From Misgurnus anguillicaudatus (taxonomy: Eukaryota; Chordata; Actinopteri; Cypriniformes; Cobitidae), in assembly GCF_027580225.2 (NCBI RefSeq), contig NW_027395283.1, forward strand, positions 5,212,501 through 5,276,500: a DNA stretch of 64,000 bases, in the 5' to 3' direction. This document shows positions 10,447 through 22,771 of this stretch, in pieces (within the stretch, counting starts at the first letter, position 1; every line of letters starts with the position of its first letter). The notes below the pieces were generated by a model, which saw only the letters and a list, made by a program, of their open reading frames with translations, did not search any database and had not been told where the DNA came from. The translations under genes and the position numbers were made by a program.

Positions 10447-13400
10447 GTAAGATCTCTTACTTTTACAAATGGTTGCTTAACAATATTTTACATTAGAATC
10501 TGAAAAATAGGCAGTGTAAGATTAAAATAAATAATTACATAAAATGTATTTGTGGCGAAGTGGTCTTTTGTAACAGCAGTATCCAAAAATGAAAACTAGA
10601 CTATGCCACCCTGGGGCTATACCAGGTAATTATGGTTCACTCAAATATTACTTATGGATCCCAGGTTCACTCTACTAAATTAAATGAGCAGGAGGCATTG
10701 GTACCAAAATACACTTTAGTTTATTTGTACAAAATAGATAAAGCAATGCAGGGATGATAATTGTTATTACTCAACTAGTAGGAAGAAAGAAAGAAGTCAG
10801 TTTTAGAAATCACATTAGGTGCGCACCAAGGTTATTATAGTTTTGCATTATTCATTAGTTTTTATTTTGATTTTGTTTTGACTTTTTGTTTTCAAATTCA
10901 GTATAGTTTTAATTAGTTTTTAAAGTGGGTTTGCTAGTTTAGTTTTTATTTTTTTAAATGCTTAATTTTAGTTTAGTTTTTATTAGTTTTAATGTTAGTT
11001 TTAGTATTTCTTTTGTAATTGGGGTTATTTGTCAGGGGCAATAATCAAAAAGGTCAGAAAAAGTATTGTGTAATAATAACAAAAAAACATCATACAATTT
11101 TTGAAAATATTCCTTCAAAAATAAAACCAGTATGGGCACAATGTACAATGTAAACAGTCTCCACATTCCGCAGTAAGTGCAAAATGTGTAAGTGATGTGT
11201 GCCAATAAAATCCTAAAGAGCCAACAGACTATAGAAGACATATATGAACTGCATGTATTAAAGAGACACAAGGCAGCATTTTTATGTTAATAAATCATCT
11301 TCGTAAGTCTGTATATGGTTAAATGACTCATTACATGACGAATGAAGACTCTCTCGCCCGCCCCTACCGTCTGTAGGAAGAATACCCCACTTGCAAGTTC
11401 GCTGTATCCGACCCGGTGTCCTTCAGTCTCGTAAAGTCTCAGATATAGAAAGCATTTACTCCCAGACACTAGGGGGAGCTAGTAGAGAAATAATACTCAG
11501 ACTTGCCTTGTGTCCCTTTAACCCATTTTTAAGACACAACAAGACATTTCTGTCAGTTTGTCAGGGAGCTCAATCTGAGAAAAGAACATGCCAAATAACA
11601 AATAAAAAACTTTAAATACAGCTTTTCTTTTTGTGTGTGCGTGTGTGTGTGCGCCGTGGGTGTGTGCGTGAGATTGTAGAAAGAGAGAGATGGCTTTACT
11701 TCAGTCAAGCAATAATTTCTTATTGATCTTGAGAAAAACTTGTTGCTCCAGGGATGTAGTTGTTCTGTTTCTCAGGCCAGATGACAGGAGTCCACACAAA
11801 GAGAAGATGCGTTCCACAACGGCTTGTGAGGCAGGGGTTTTGGATGCACAGCTTTTCTAGATCTCCAGAACTGCAATGGTGTCTTATTAAACACTCCCTG
11901 TTTGACTTTGTAGAAATACTTCTCCATTTCGATTAACAGACTATTGGTCAGATTAGGCTGATTTGTGGAGGACGACACTAGGGGTGGGAATCGCTTGGAC
12001 CCTCATGAATCGATTCAGAATAGTGTCCATGCCAAAATTCTTAAGTAGTTGGTTTAGTTCAGTCAGGAACACTTTGTCAAATTAGGATTTTTCGAATAAT
12101 ATGCATACAGTTATTGTTGGTGGTATGGATCTGTTCTGGACAAAAATTCCATGCGCCCGTATGTGTGCATGCATAGACAGAGCGGGGAGAGCAGTGACTA
12201 GAAAATAAAATGGACCCGTATAACAGCAGAACCATTAAAAGTGCATAATATGCTCACTATTTTGTTCTAAATAGATAATAATAAATGAATAAATAAATAA
12301 AAAGAAAAACAACAACACAAATATTTGAATATTATTTTGTAATACTGGTACAACAAACAGCAGGTTCCGGCTAGGTGGAGTCGGGGTTGGAGGAGGGAGT
12401 TTAAATTGCAGTAGCGATGCACTAGAAAGCAACTCAATGAATGTGAATTGAATAGGTCAGTTGTTACAGATGTTGTAACTGGATTGGTGCGCGTCATGAA
12501 CAGCTGATTATCATCTCATGTATACTTGACTGACGGGACCTGCCTGAACTAACGCGATGCTTGATTTCTGTTCTGGTCTCGAGCAGTATTCTCAGCATAT
12601 CAAAGTGCTGTCCCAGCGTGTGCTACAATCCCGGACCAGAGTTTTGCCATATCTTTTGATAAATTCTTCATTAGCCGCTGACGATTTCCTCACACCTTGT
12701 ACTAGTTTTCTTGCTTTTGTTATGACTGATTAAACACTTGTGTGCTTAATGGCATCTTTAATGTGAGCTGAAGGGTGTGGGCCAGGCATGGCATTCTCTG
12801 GAACTTGTTCTCCCCATCGTCTGGCAGGTTTAGTTCTTATCAAAGCAAAAACAGAAAACAATAAGATAATTTAAGCATTAAATATAAAATTAAAAATAAT
12901 AATAATAAATGTAAATTTTTATAATAATCCAAGTTAAGCAGTTAAACACAAAGGTTTTTCTTGAACACTTTAGTAAATAACTTGAATCATTAACATTTGC
13001 AAAGCAGTAAGTGCATTTCTGTATCTCTCAAATGTAAATCTGAATGTCAGTGAACATGTCAGTGCATCAGAATGACAAGTCCTTGTGTCATTGTTTAAAA
13101 ACAGTCAATGTTCAGCATGTTGTAACCCTGTATTTTGTAAATATTGTCTGATTGAAACTATGGTTAAAATTTTAATGATAATAATTCAAATGCACAAGGT
13201 TGCACTTTTTTCTGTATGTTTTATATCAATTTCAGCAGTAAAAAGTTATATGTTGCAAGAGATTGGATATGTTGGATATGTCACAGTTACACTTTTATTG
13301 TTTGTACTGTAATTTGTTGACAGAGCATACCATCGTGATTCAGAAAAGAAAAACACAATGGATATCTTAATTCATTTTAGACATGTATAAGTAATGACAT

Positions 13401-13550
13401 TCAACCATTTTGCATGTAGTGATTTAGTAAGATTATTCAACAGATTACCAGTAGAATACATTATGATTAACATGATAAGCAACTGATAATGCAGGAATCA
13501 GAATAAGAACATTGCTTTTATTATGTGATCAAGTAACTACATGGTGTGGA
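10447..13550. other. Intron after the first LRR exon with simple and dispersed repeats
   Basis: No gene. A T-rich stretch of repeated TTAGTTTTTATT-like units lies at about 10828-11020, and a GTGTGTGC microsatellite at about 11631-11668. aggggtgggaatcgc at about 11979 resembles a hAT left end, but I found no matching right end. The rest is AT-rich sequence with no recognisable feature. Confidence 0.5.
11262..11517. mobile_element. 256-bp TTAA-flanked MITE
   Basis: It begins agagacacaaggcag and ends inverted as cttgccttgtgtccct. TTAA is present on both sides (11258-11261 and 11518-11521). Too short to code. Kolobok or piggyBac type by target site. Confidence 0.6.
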
Positions 13551-13559
13551 AGTTAAAGT

Positions 13560-14310
13560 AGTTTTGAGAATTTATTTCAGCAAGTACATTTGAGAGGCAA
13601 ATATTGTACTCTTTACTCCACTACATTTCTATCCATAACCGTAAGTAACCGTTACTTCAAAAAAAAGTAAAAAAGAAAAATCTCAAAAACCCTCAATTTT
13701 TTTCCTCTCAAACGTGATTGGATTGTGCAGGTGCCACTGATTGGGACAGCCTATAAGCAATCACCTTCAGCTTTCCGCCAAAGTCACCATGGTCGGATTT
13801 AGATGAGAGACAAAACCATTGACAAAATACTGAATGAAGACACAGCAGGTCCATTCCGGGAATGTGCCAACCCGTGCCCCCACCTCGCCAGACTATTCAA
13901 ATTTTCTGAATTGATATTTTCACATCAAGTGTTTGCTGTGTTTACCAAAACAGAACTTCATCACCGCCTACAAAAATTCAACCCCTTGAGCAGCAGGGAT
14001 CACTGGTGAGCCCAGAATATTGTTGTTCAAAATTAATCTGTAGCGTTCCTTAATTTTTAATAGAAATCATCACTCATAACACATTAATTCTCATCTTCTC
14101 CGGTTTATTTGTGTTCAAATACATAAAATATACAAAATCCGCCAGGGCTGTTAGTACATTTGTGGGCATATTTGGAGAAATAATGATTGATTATCACATG
14201 TTAGTAAAATATTTAGTCATACAGAATAACATTTCTGTTAATTTCCCACTGAATTATCTGTACTTTTACTCAAGTAATGAAACTTTGTACTTTGTCCGCC
14301 TCTCAGATCT
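13560..14310. repeat. Probable non-autonomous DNA transposon with imperfect inverted ends
   Basis: The left edge (gagaggcaaatattgtactctttactcc) and the right edge (gtacttttactcaagtaatg ... cctctcag) carry similar TACTTTTACTC and CTCTCA motifs in opposite sense. Bases 13803-14009 stay open (68 codons) but the translation is not recognised. Borders are approximate. Confidence 0.35.
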
Positions 14311-14434
14311 CAGAAATGCACCAAAGTGACTAAACACAATGCATTTTTAACATTCAAAAATATATTTGTCACTATAACCACACTCACCAACGCCTCCAAT
14401 CTCATCCTCATCTGCCACCTAGGACTCCATCCAC

Positions 14435-15310
14435 AGTTCATTATGTTTGTCTCCTACACCTCTTGGCTTCCCCCTGAGAGAGAGCACCATCTTAATCACA
14501 GCTCTGCTCTCGCTTTTTATCCCTGAGAAGCCGGACAGCCTTGAGCAGCACCTTGTCTTCTGCTATACTCCATGCATCTATTGTCTGATCAGTGCAGCGA
14601 GCAATGGACTCCCCTGTGTGACTCCCCAGCATGCCTGAGGGACATCTCACTCTGGATGAAGGATCACCATCTCCAGCCTAACCTTGCGAAGACAGAACCT
14701 TGTTATATCATCTGAACCAAAGATTCATCACAACCTTTCCATTCAGCTTGGTACCTCGACCATCACGTCATCCAGAACAGCCAGAATCCTGGGAGTGGTC
14801 ATTGATGATCAGCTTAGCTTCATGGCCCATGTTGCCAGCACTGCCCGCTCTTGTAGATTTGTTCTCTACAACATTAGGAAAATTAGACCGTTCCTAAATG
14901 AGCTTGCCACAGAGGTCCTGGTCCAAGCTCTTGTCCTGTCCAGGCTGGACTACTGCAATGCGCTACTGGCTAAACTCCCAGCCTGCACAACCAAACCCCT
15001 AAAGATGATTCAGAACGCAGCGGCAAGAGTGGTCTTCAATGAGCCAAAGAGAGCGCACGTCACTCCTCTCTTGGTCAAATTACACTGGCTTCCTATAGCA
15101 GCTCGCATCAAATTTAAAGCTCTGCTCCTGGCCTTTAAAACCACCACTGGGTCAGCACCCCCTTACCTTTGCTTGCTTATACAGCCTTACGTACCCTCTC
15201 AATCCCTGCGCTCTGTCACTGAGCGACAGCTTGTGGTGCCATCTCAAAAAGGAAAAAAAACACATTATCGTGTATCTTCTCTGGAGCTGTTTCTCGTGGC
15301 TTTTAAAGCC
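14435..15310 (+). pseudogene. 5'-truncated L2/CR1-type LINE: reverse transcriptase C-terminal part
   Basis: Non-LTR retrotransposon fragment. The long open stretch 14684-15361 contains the conserved end of the reverse transcriptase: RILGVVIDDQLSF, the ARSCRFVLYNIRKIRPFL stretch, LVLSRLDYCNALLAKLP, MIQNAAARVVF and HWLPIAARIKFK, all hallmarks of fish L2-like LINEs. Upstream, bases 14440-14690 match the preceding region of the same protein (EKPDSLEQHL, KDHHLQ) but in other frames, so at least two frameshifts separate it from the C-terminal part. The Met at 14684 is therefore not a true start. The catalytic domain and ORF1 are missing, as expected for a 5'-truncated insertion. Its true 3' end lies near 15300; the last ~20 codons of the open stretch are probably flanking sequence. 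Confidence 0.8.
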
Positions 15311-15902
15311 CGAACCCGATGTAACCCGACACATCAATGTGAATTATCTGTCCGAATCTGACCCGCGGCCCGATGCCGCCAACCCACCCTCATTTTTTTC
15401 TCCTACATGTAGGCTATTATCATGACCAGCAGACGGGAATTCAAATCAACCATTAATGTTTGACAATAAACCTTTAATATAGGCTATATAAATATGCCTT
15501 AAATAAAAATCACACAATAATAAATAAAAAGAACTCAAAAATGTACCCAGCCAGCGGCTTCTCCTCCTGTAGTAGCAAGCAACGGTGAATTCAAAAATTG
15601 GCCCTGTCATTTTGGCCCAGACCGGCCCACTACATAGGATCACAAATCTTTGTGCAACCTTGACTACAAACTCCATATAATGATTAAGTAGAAAACTATA
15701 AGAGCTGACACGTGACATTACAACAATGTAAGCACTGTAAAAGGCTTGCAGGTTTTAAAAATAATAGTGTTAGCCAGGTAGTGCACAATGTTTAAACTAA
15801 CCATTCTGAACACCTTATGATAACACTGAGACCTGAAAAATGTTACAATGAAGTTGCAGTCTTGCGGCTGAGCCACGAGTCCCATTACAGTGTGTGCAGA
15901 AT
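15311..15902. other. Unassigned sequence between LINE and Gypsy element
   Basis: Starts with a GAACCCGATGTAACCCGAC-like stretch that looks like the end of another DNA transposon. The rest is AT-rich and holds no gene I can support. Confidence 0.4.
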
Positions 15903-15907
15903 ATTTT

Positions 15908-16394
15908 TGTCACGGTAGGAAATCCAATGTTTCCTCCGTGTTATGTTTTGTGTTTGTACTTACGTAGTCTCCATGTGCTCGTTTGATTAAGTGTTGTCAC
16001 CTGTGTGCTGATTACCTCGCTCCAGCTGATCCTCATCTTCACTCTGCTACAAATACTCACTCATCTCTCTCCCTGTTGTCAGATCCTCATTTATGTTCCA
16101 GCCACACCACTTGGATTATCGTCTCTCGTCTTCGTGTGTTTGGACTAGTGTTTCATGTTGTCGTCTCCGTGTGAGTGTTCTGGTCTGTTCCTGGTTTCAT
16201 CCATTGGCCATCATCACACTCATCACTGACTTCACTATTCAACACTTCTCATGCCACCGTAGACCTTCGATCACCATTGCCATCATTCTGGACTCAGTTA
16301 TCATTTCATTATCATCATTGTATTTATCATCATTTTTCAATAAACCTTTTATGATTGCCTGCACTTGCTTCCTCCTCTATATCGTGTCGTAACA
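15908..16394 (+). repeat. 5' LTR of the Gypsy element
   Basis: 487 bp, begins tgtcacggtagg and ends cgtgtcgtaaca. The polyadenylation signal AATAAA is at 16339-16344, about 50 bases before the end. Compared with the 3' LTR it lacks one gtttgt unit near position 50 and one C further on. Confidence 0.95.
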
Positions 16395-16410
16395 GAAGGA
16401 TCTGACCATC

Positions 16411-17336
16411 ATGGAAGCAGCAGGCAATCGCTCCCCATCTCATCTGGAGGAGTTTTTACAAAGAACCGGGGTCGTATGGATCGTCAGGACAAGGCGATAG
16501 ATGAGATGGGTCGAGCTTTCCAAGCAATGGTGACGAAGGTTTCCGAGCTCGCCCTCCAGGCTCAACAACCACATCTACCGCCACCCACTGCGCCCCCCAA
16601 GCCACCCACACCGCCGATCGCCACTTGGGTTATCCCCAGTCCGAGCCACGCCTCCCTATTCCGGAGAAATATGCGGGTGAGCCTAAATTTTGTCTATCAT
16701 TTCTCTCTCATTGTTCTCTGCACTTCGCCTTGCAGCCCCGCACGTTCACCACCGAGGAGATGAGGGTGTCGTTCGTACTCTCCTTACTCATGGGGAGGGC
16801 TGCCCTCTGGGGGACGGCGGTGTGGGAGAACCAAGAGAGCTGCTGTGCTTCGTTCCACGCCCTTTCGGAGGAGATGAAACGGGTCTTTGATCGCTCCGTC
16901 GCTGGGAGAAAGGCGGCCAGACTTCTCGCGGACCTGCGTCAGGAAGATAGGTCCGTGTCTGATTACTCGATCGAGTTCCGCACCCTGGCGGCGGAGTGTA
17001 AGTGGAACGAAGAGGCGCAGTGGGATCATTTCCTGCATGGGTTGGCTGACCGCATCCAACAGGAGATTCGCGCTGTTGAACTCCCCACGTCACTCAATGG
17101 TTTGATCGACCTAGCTATTAGTATAGACAACCGACTCGACCAAGCTGCCAGACGGAGGGGGAGAACCACTCGCACTACCAGTTCGGAGCTTCAGCACCGG
17201 CGGTCAGAGGTTGCGGTCAGCCCTCCTGGAGATCTTGAACCCATGCAGGTGGGGCGAGCTCGGCTCTCCTGGGAGGAGAGGATCAGGCGGAGATCCCTTG
17301 GACCAGCGCTGTCCAGTAAAAGATCAAGCCGATAGT
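16411..17336 (+). pseudogene. Gypsy gag, frameshifted and without zinc knuckle
   Basis: Capsid precursor of the Gypsy element. An ATG at 16411 opens in frame 1, but the recognisable gag continues in frame 3 (MDRQDKAIDEMGRAFQ from about 16477) and then frame 2 (EKYAGEPKFC, a MRVSFVLSLLMGRAALW stretch, DRSVSDYSIEFRTLAAEC and DHFLHGLADRIQQEI), so there are at least two frameshifts. The capsid core is well preserved. At the C-terminus PMQVGRARLSWEER is followed directly by sequence that normally comes after the CCHC nucleic-acid-binding knuckle; the knuckle is gone (deletion near 17290-17305) and frame 2 stops at 17333-17335. These lesions should block particle formation by this copy. Confidence 0.85.
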
Positions 17337-17337
17337 A

Positions 17338-17634
17338 AATCTGAGGCTACTATCAGGTGGGATCTCTGCCAGGAAGACCTCATCTACATCGACACTCCTT
17401 CCGGTGAGACTACGGTGGTCCACCCACGCACTGGATCAGCATGCTTTGGTGGACTCTGGGGCCGAGGGTAGTTTCATTGACATCAACTTTGCAAGTAGGC
17501 TCAAGATTCCTCTCACTTCCCTCAAACACCCCATTGCACCTTTTGCACTTGATGGACACAAACTGCCAGTCATCACCCAGACCACCATTCCTGTTTCCCT
17601 CGTCACATCTGGTAATCATACGGAGAAGATTTAA
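17338..17634 (+). pseudogene. Gypsy protease segment ending in a stop codon
   Basis: Aspartic protease of the pol polyprotein. The active-site motif ALVDSGAEGSFID is visible, with DSGA at 17452-17463. The frame is the same as that of the RT-integrase frame downstream, but it ends at an in-frame TAA (17632-17634). Beyond the stop the protease-like reading continues ([19 protein letters not shown]), so the TAA is a nonsense mutation within the protease, not its natural end. Confidence 0.8.
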
Positions 17635-17727
17635 TTTTTCATCACGGACTCACCCCAGACTCCCATTGTTCTCGGTCACACTTGGCTCCACAAACACAAC
17701 CCCAGGATCGATTGGCGTCTCGGATCT

Positions 17728-20421
17728 GTGGTTAGCTGGAGCGTGGAGTGTCATTTGTCTTGTCTTTTGTCTGCTGGTGTTAATGTTTCTGAGTCTGTGT
17801 TTCAGGGGGAAGCAGTGGATTTGACTAACGTGCCCGCGGAGTACCACGACCTGAAGGAGGTGTTCAGTAAGTCTCGGGCTGATTCTCTTCCTCCTCATCG
17901 TCCCTATGACTGTGCGATAGAGTTATTGCCAGGTACCTCTCCGCCTAAGGGCAAGTTATATTCTTTGTCTATTACAGAGACGGCGGCCATGGAGAAATAT
18001 ATATCCAGTTCTCTAGCAACAGGGTTCATTCGCCCTTCCTCTTCTCCAGCGGGGGCGGGGTTCTTTTTTGTGGGAAAGAAGGACGGATCCTTGCGACCTT
18101 GTATTGACTACCGAGGGTTGAACAACATAACGGTAAAGAATACCTATCCTTTGCCGCTTATGTCTTCAGCTTTTGAGAGGTTGCAGGAAGCGTCCGTTTT
18201 CACTAAATTGGACTTACGTAACGCTTATCATTTGGTCCGCATCAGGAAGGGGGACGAATGGAAGACTGCATTTAACACCCCTAGAGGCCATTTTGAGTAT
18301 CGCGTGATGCCTTTCGGGCTATCTAACTCGCCGGCAGTCTTTCAAGCACTCGTTAATGAGGTGTTGCAAGACATGATCGATCAGTTCATATATGTTTACC
18401 TGGATGACATATTGATTTTTTCTTCGTCTCTCCAGGAACACGTGCAACACGTACGACGAGTGCTTCTGCGGTTGCTAGAGAATGGATTGTTTGTCAAGGC
18501 GGAGAAATGCGTTTTTCATGCACAGTCTGTTTCTTTTCAAGGACACATCATTTCGACTGAGGGTGTTCGCATGGATCCTGAGAAGGTTAAGGCTGTGGTA
18601 GATTGGCCATCCTCAGAGTCTCGCAAGGCCCTGCAGAGATTTCTGGGGTTCGCCAATTTTTACCGGCGTTTCATTCGCAATTTCAGCCAACTAGCCGCAC
18701 CTCTGACCGCTTTGACCTCCCCTAGTTTGACGTTCAGGTGGTCAGACGCAGCTGACGCTGCGTTTGCCAAACTGAAAAGCTGCTTTGTTTCAGCTCCTAT
18801 TTTTGTCACCCCTGATCGCTCACGTCAATTCATAGTGGAGGTCGACGCGTCAGAGGTGGGGGTAGGAGCAGTGTTATCCCAGCGCGCATCCTCAGACGGA
18901 AAGGTGCATCCTTGCGCGTATTATTCTCATCGTTTATCTCCTGCGGAAGTTAATTATGACATTGGCAATCGAGAGTTGTTGGCCGTCAAATTGGCACTAG
19001 AAGAATGGCGTCACTGGCTTGAAGGGTCGGGTGTACCTTTCATTGTATGGACGGACCATAAGAATCTCGAATACATTAGAACCGCCAGAAGACTTAACTC
19101 CAGGCAGGCTCGGTGGGCATTATTTTTCGGTCGTTTCGATTTTACACTATCTTACCGGCCGGGTTCCAAAAACATCAAACCCGATGGTTTATCCCGTCTT
19201 TTTGAGCGTTCCGATCGTACTGCTACTCCCGAGCACATTTTACCGGAGACCATCATTATCTCCGCGCTCAGATGGGAGGTCGAATCGAAGGTTTTGACTG
19301 CCTTAGAAGGGGTAACGCCCCCTGCTCGTTGCCCACCGAACCGTTTGTTTGTGCCAGAGGGGTTACGGTCAGACGTTCTCCAGTGGGGTCATTGTTCCAG
19401 TGTTGCTTGTCACCCAGGGGTTAGTAGAACTAGGTTTTTAGTCAAGCAACGATTTTGGTGGCCTGGTATGGCTCGTGATGTCCACGACTTCGTCTTGGCT
19501 TGCTCGGTTTGTGCTGTTGGTAAGACTTCCAATCGACCTCCAGATGGGCTACTCTTACCGCTGTCTGTCCCTTCGAGACCCTGGTCCCACATTTCGCTAG
19601 ATTTTATTACCGCCCTCCCACCCTCTAAGGGTAATACGGTGATTTTAACCGTAGTGGACCGGTTCTCGAAGGCGGCTCATTTCATCCCCTTGCCCAAATT
19701 GCCATCAGCCAAGAAAACAGCGGTAGCTGTCATTGACCACGTCTTACGTATACATGGCCTTCCGACAGACGTGGTTTCTGACAGGGGTCCCCAATTTGTG
19801 TCCAAATTTTGGCGAGAGTTTTGTAAATTGTTAGGGGCGACTGTTAGTCTTTCATCCGGATTCCATCCCCAGAGCAATGGTCAAACCGAGCGAGCCAATC
19901 ACGATGTCGAAAGGGCTTTGCGGTGTTTGGCTTCCAACAATCCTTCGTCCTGGTGTGAACAACTCTCAATTGTGGAGTACGCACACAATTCTCTGCCAGT
20001 GTCATCTACGGGCATGTCTCCATTTAAGTGTAGTTTAGGGTACCAACCACCTAATTTTGTCAGTACTGAATCCGAGGTGTCGGTCCCCTACGCAAACGCA
20101 CTAGTCCAGAGGTGTCACCGCACCTGGACCAGAGCTCGCAGAGCTTTGCTCCAGGCAAGGTCGCGCACCAAGGCTAAGGCCGATCGCCACCGGTCGAAGC
20201 CTCCCCGTTACGTCGTCGGTCAAAGAGTGTGGCTTTCAACCCAGAACATTCCGATGCGTTCCGTTTCGAATAAGCTTGCTCCCAAATTTATTGGCCCGTT
20301 TTCTGTTACCAAAATCATTAATCCGGTAACAGTGCATCTTAGCCTTCCACCGGCGTACAGGAGGGTTCATCCCGTGTTCCATGTGTCCAAAATTAAACCG
20401 GTGATTTTTTTCCCGTCTTAA
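17728..20421 (+). CDS. Gypsy pol: reverse transcriptase, RNase H and integrase
   Basis: Open stretch of 897 codons. The RT has the catalytic YLDD box at 18397-18408 (residues 224-227), preceded by [12 protein letters not shown] and [13 protein letters not shown]. RNase H follows ([25 protein letters not shown] near 19051). Integrase follows with an HHCC-type zinc-binding region (HPGVSRTRF ... CSVCAVGK) and the catalytic D,D35E triad at residues 625, 685 and 721 ([19 protein letters not shown]). The first Met is arbitrary: the polyprotein enters from the protease upstream, across the TAA at 17632. The stretch stops at 20419-20421 shortly after HVSKIKPV, before the chromodomain, so the integrase tail is cut off. 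All catalytic residues are intact, consistent with a recent insertion. Confidence 0.9.
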   Translation: MVSWSVECHLSCLLSAGVNVSESVFQGEAVDLTNVPAEYHDLKEVFSKSRADSLPPHRPYDCAIELLPGTSPPKGKLYSLSITETAAMEKYISSSLATGFIRPSSSPAGAGFFFVGKKDGSLRPCIDYRGLNNITVKNTYPLPLMSSAFERLQEASVFTKLDLRNAYHLVRIRKGDEWKTAFNTPRGHFEYRVMPFGLSNSPAVFQALVNEVLQDMIDQFIYVYLDDILIFSSSLQEHVQHVRRVLLRLLENGLFVKAEKCVFHAQSVSFQGHIISTEGVRMDPEKVKAVVDWPSSESRKALQRFLGFANFYRRFIRNFSQLAAPLTALTSPSLTFRWSDAADAAFAKLKSCFVSAPIFVTPDRSRQFIVEVDASEVGVGAVLSQRASSDGKVHPCAYYSHRLSPAEVNYDIGNRELLAVKLALEEWRHWLEGSGVPFIVWTDHKNLEYIRTARRLNSRQARWALFFGRFDFTLSYRPGSKNIKPDGLSRLFERSDRTATPEHILPETIIISALRWEVESKVLTALEGVTPPARCPPNRLFVPEGLRSDVLQWGHCSSVACHPGVSRTRFLVKQRFWWPGMARDVHDFVLACSVCAVGKTSNRPPDGLLLPLSVPSRPWSHISLDFITALPPSKGNTVILTVVDRFSKAAHFIPLPKLPSAKKTAVAVIDHVLRIHGLPTDVVSDRGPQFVSKFWREFCKLLGATVSLSSGFHPQSNGQTERANHDVERALRCLASNNPSSWCEQLSIVEYAHNSLPVSSTGMSPFKCSLGYQPPNFVSTESEVSVPYANALVQRCHRTWTRARRALLQARSRTKAKADRHRSKPPRYVVGQRVWLSTQNIPMRSVSNKLAPKFIGPFSVTKIINPVTVHLSLPPAYRRVHPVFHVSKIKPVIFFPS

Positions 20422-20658
20422 TCCGCCTGCCCCGGTTCCCCCCCGCCTCGTATCGTTAATGGGGAGACCACATATTTGGTTAATCGTATTCTGGACTCTA
20501 GACGGAGGGGACGCGGTTTTCAGTACTTGGTGGATTGGGAAGGTTACGGTCCGGAGGAGAGAAGGTGGGTTCCTGCTCGGGACATACTGGATCACCGCCT
20601 TATTGATGATTACAATCTTCAGGTAAAGCAGGCTGGGAACGCCAAGGGGCATTCCTAG
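20422..20658 (+). pseudogene. Gypsy integrase C-terminal chromodomain, detached by a stop
   Basis: Reads in the same frame as pol but after the TAA at 20419-20421. The chromodomain is clear from 20476: [20 protein letters not shown] and VPARDILDH. Such modules bind modified histone tails and direct integration in the chromovirus branch of Ty3/Gypsy. The linker around 20415-20450 looks doubly frameshifted (a run of seven C near 20438 is suspicious), so the domain is present in DNA but would not be made as part of integrase. Confidence 0.85.
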
Positions 20659-20667
20659 GGGAGGGGG
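20657..20667 (+). promoter_or_regulatory. Polypurine tract of the Gypsy element
   Basis: aggggaggggg lies 3 bases upstream of the 3' LTR start (20671). This is the expected primer site for plus-strand DNA synthesis. Confidence 0.8.
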
Positions 20668-20670
20668 TAC

Positions 20671-21164
20671 TGTCACGGTAGGAAATCCAATGTTTCCTCC
20701 GTGTTATGTTTTGTGTTTGTGTTTGTACTCACGTAGTCTCCATGTGCTTGTTTGATTAAGTGTTGTCACCTGTGTGCTGATTACCTCGCTCCAGCTGATC
20801 CTCATCCTTCACTCTGCTACAAATACTCACTCATCTCTCTCCCTGTTGTCAGATCCTCATTTATGTTCCAGCCACACCACTTGGATTATCGTCTCTCGTC
20901 TTCGTGTGTTTGGACTAGTGTTTCGTGTTGTCGTCTCCGTGTGAGTGTTCTGGTCTGTTCCTGGTTTCATCCATTGGCCATCATCACACTCATCACTGAC
21001 TTCACTATTCAACACTTCTCACGCCACCGTAGACCTTCGATCACCATTGCCATCATTCTGGACTCAGTTATCATTTCATTATCATCATTGTATTTATCAT
21101 CATTTTTCAATAAACCTTTTATGATTGCCTGCACTTGCTTCCTCCTCTATATCGTGTCGTAACA
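20671..21164 (+). repeat. 3' LTR of the Gypsy element
   Basis: 494 bp, same TG...CA ends as the 5' LTR, AATAAA at 21109-21114. Followed at once by the atttt target duplication. Confidence 0.95.
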
Positions 21165-21169
21165 ATTTT

Positions 21170-22725
21170 GATCACATTTTTTTGAACACCTTTTACCAAT
21201 TCCAAACCACAGTAATTTTAATAACCAACATTCATTTTGTATATATCTTTTTCTTTCATCCTATATTATGCCCTTGCTGCCCAAATCAGGATTTCTTAAT
21301 GGTGACACCTCAATATTGCAATTTCCATGCATGGCATCTTTCTTATGGACATTAAATAATGAATTTCCAGTGTGTGTGTGTTAAACATTTTTTGGCCCAT
21401 TTTAAATGTAAAAGAAAATATGCCTAATATTTCTGCACTCCTGAATACAAGGTGCTTTTTCTCCAGCCAGCCATCATTTACAATAATGTATTACTTATAA
21501 ATGCTTTATTTACAAAATGAATGGTAGTTATGGTTTGGAATTAGTAAAATATGTTTGATAAAAACTGTGATCAAAAGTTTGATGTAGCTACCTAATAATT
21601 TTGCCCACACTGTATTTTATTGCAGTGTTATTACTGTCATTTTGAAAACAGCCATTGGTCTATCACTTGTGTTTTTGACTGCGTTTTATCAAGAGGATAT
21701 TTAACAACAGTGTTTTAAAAGCTGTTTGGCTTACCGCACGTCAACTCGGTTCTCAGTCGTCTCTTATTTTGACAGACGCACACTGATGCTGCATGCTTCA
21801 TAAAATGCCCTAAATGTTGTGATTGGGCTAGCCAAATGTCAAATAAAAATGAACCAATGGGCTGCTGATTAGGTGTCTCCTGGGCCGGTCTGTCCGGAAA
21901 AAAAAATACATCTTTCGCTAACTTTTTTGGAAAATGCAGTTCATTGCCACAGCGCCTTTTAGCGCCATTAATGAATTACTTTAAACCAAAAAAAGAAAGA
22001 AAGCAACAGGCTGCGTTGCGCGATGTACGAGTGGCTGGTCAGACAAAAATAGTGTCAGATGTATGATACGTCTGTATGATCGCACTCTGTTTCTTGTGTC
22101 AGATCATCGTTCTCTGTTTCATCACTCTCTGTTACTTGTGACTGTGCATCTGACACAAGAAACTGAGGGAGAGGGTGGAGCTTGTTAAGAGATGATTGGG
22201 CCAGCCCAGTGTCAGTATGGAAAATGAACCAATGGGCCGCTGTCCCTGCTTTATGGGCCAGTCGTTGGCCAATAAAAAAATATATTATATTCACCGGCCC
22301 CCAAGGACGTCGGCCCACCGGGCATTTGCCCGGTATGCCAGATTACCAGTCCTGCCCTGGAGCCGATACAAACACAAGGGAATGCTTTAGCAAAGATATA
22401 AACGTAGCTAACCCCCCACACACTGCTTAAATCTGTGTCAATGTACCAAATATATTACATACCTGAGACTAAACAGTGATGAAACAGATCGCACATAACA
22501 GTTTGCTTCAAATTACACAAAATGCAATGTTATGTTAAAATGTTAGCAAAGCATAATCTGGTAGTAAAACAAAGAACCAAAGTGCTAAAATTCTTACCAC
22601 TCAAGTAGGCAAAGCCCAAATGAGAAACTAAATTTCTTAATTCAATCTGTTTAAATATATTTAAGATGGTTTGTTTGTTTGTTATTTTATATTGTTTTGG
22701 GATTTAATGTGATTCCTGTCAGTTT
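21170..22725. other. Intron sequence with a hAT right end
   Basis: No gene supported. A hAT-like right terminus (gccagattaccagtcctgccctg, ending 22359) closes a stretch rich in GGCC/CCGG motifs. Its left end was not found; cagggcggactggcc at 55836 looks like the left end of the same family elsewhere. The rest is AT-rich intron. Confidence 0.45.
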
Positions 22726-22771
22726 GTGCTGTGATCTGAGAGACTGAAGTTTGTGTGTCTGTTCTCTACAG

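Larger units (their letters stand above)
15908..21164 (+). mobile_element. Near-complete Gypsy (Ty3) LTR retrotransposon with chromodomain
   Basis: A 5257-bp element with two LTRs, gag, protease, reverse transcriptase, RNase H, integrase and a C-terminal chromodomain in the standard Ty3/Gypsy order. The exact 5-bp target duplication atttt is at 15903-15907 and 21165-21169. The two LTRs differ by only four substitutions and two small indels (6 and 1 nt), so the insertion is recent. Gag and pol nevertheless carry disabling lesions (see the coding entries), so this copy is probably not autonomous. A polypurine tract precedes the 3' LTR. I do not see a conventional tRNA primer site next to the 5' LTR. 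It lies in an NLR intron, in the same orientation as the exons. Confidence 0.95.

Noticed and set aside
14684..14686. ATG at 14684 as the start of a 225-residue host protein
   Set aside because: The translation is the C-terminal end of an L2-like LINE reverse transcriptase and the upstream part continues in other frames, so it is a truncated retroelement and not a gene.
16788..17093. Antisense frames of about 100 codons across gag
   Set aside because: Shadows of the gag coding sequence without any domain.
20476..20658. Chromodomain stretch as an independent small gene
   Set aside because: It is in the pol frame directly after a stop and just before the 3' LTR, i.e. the integrase tail of the Gypsy element.
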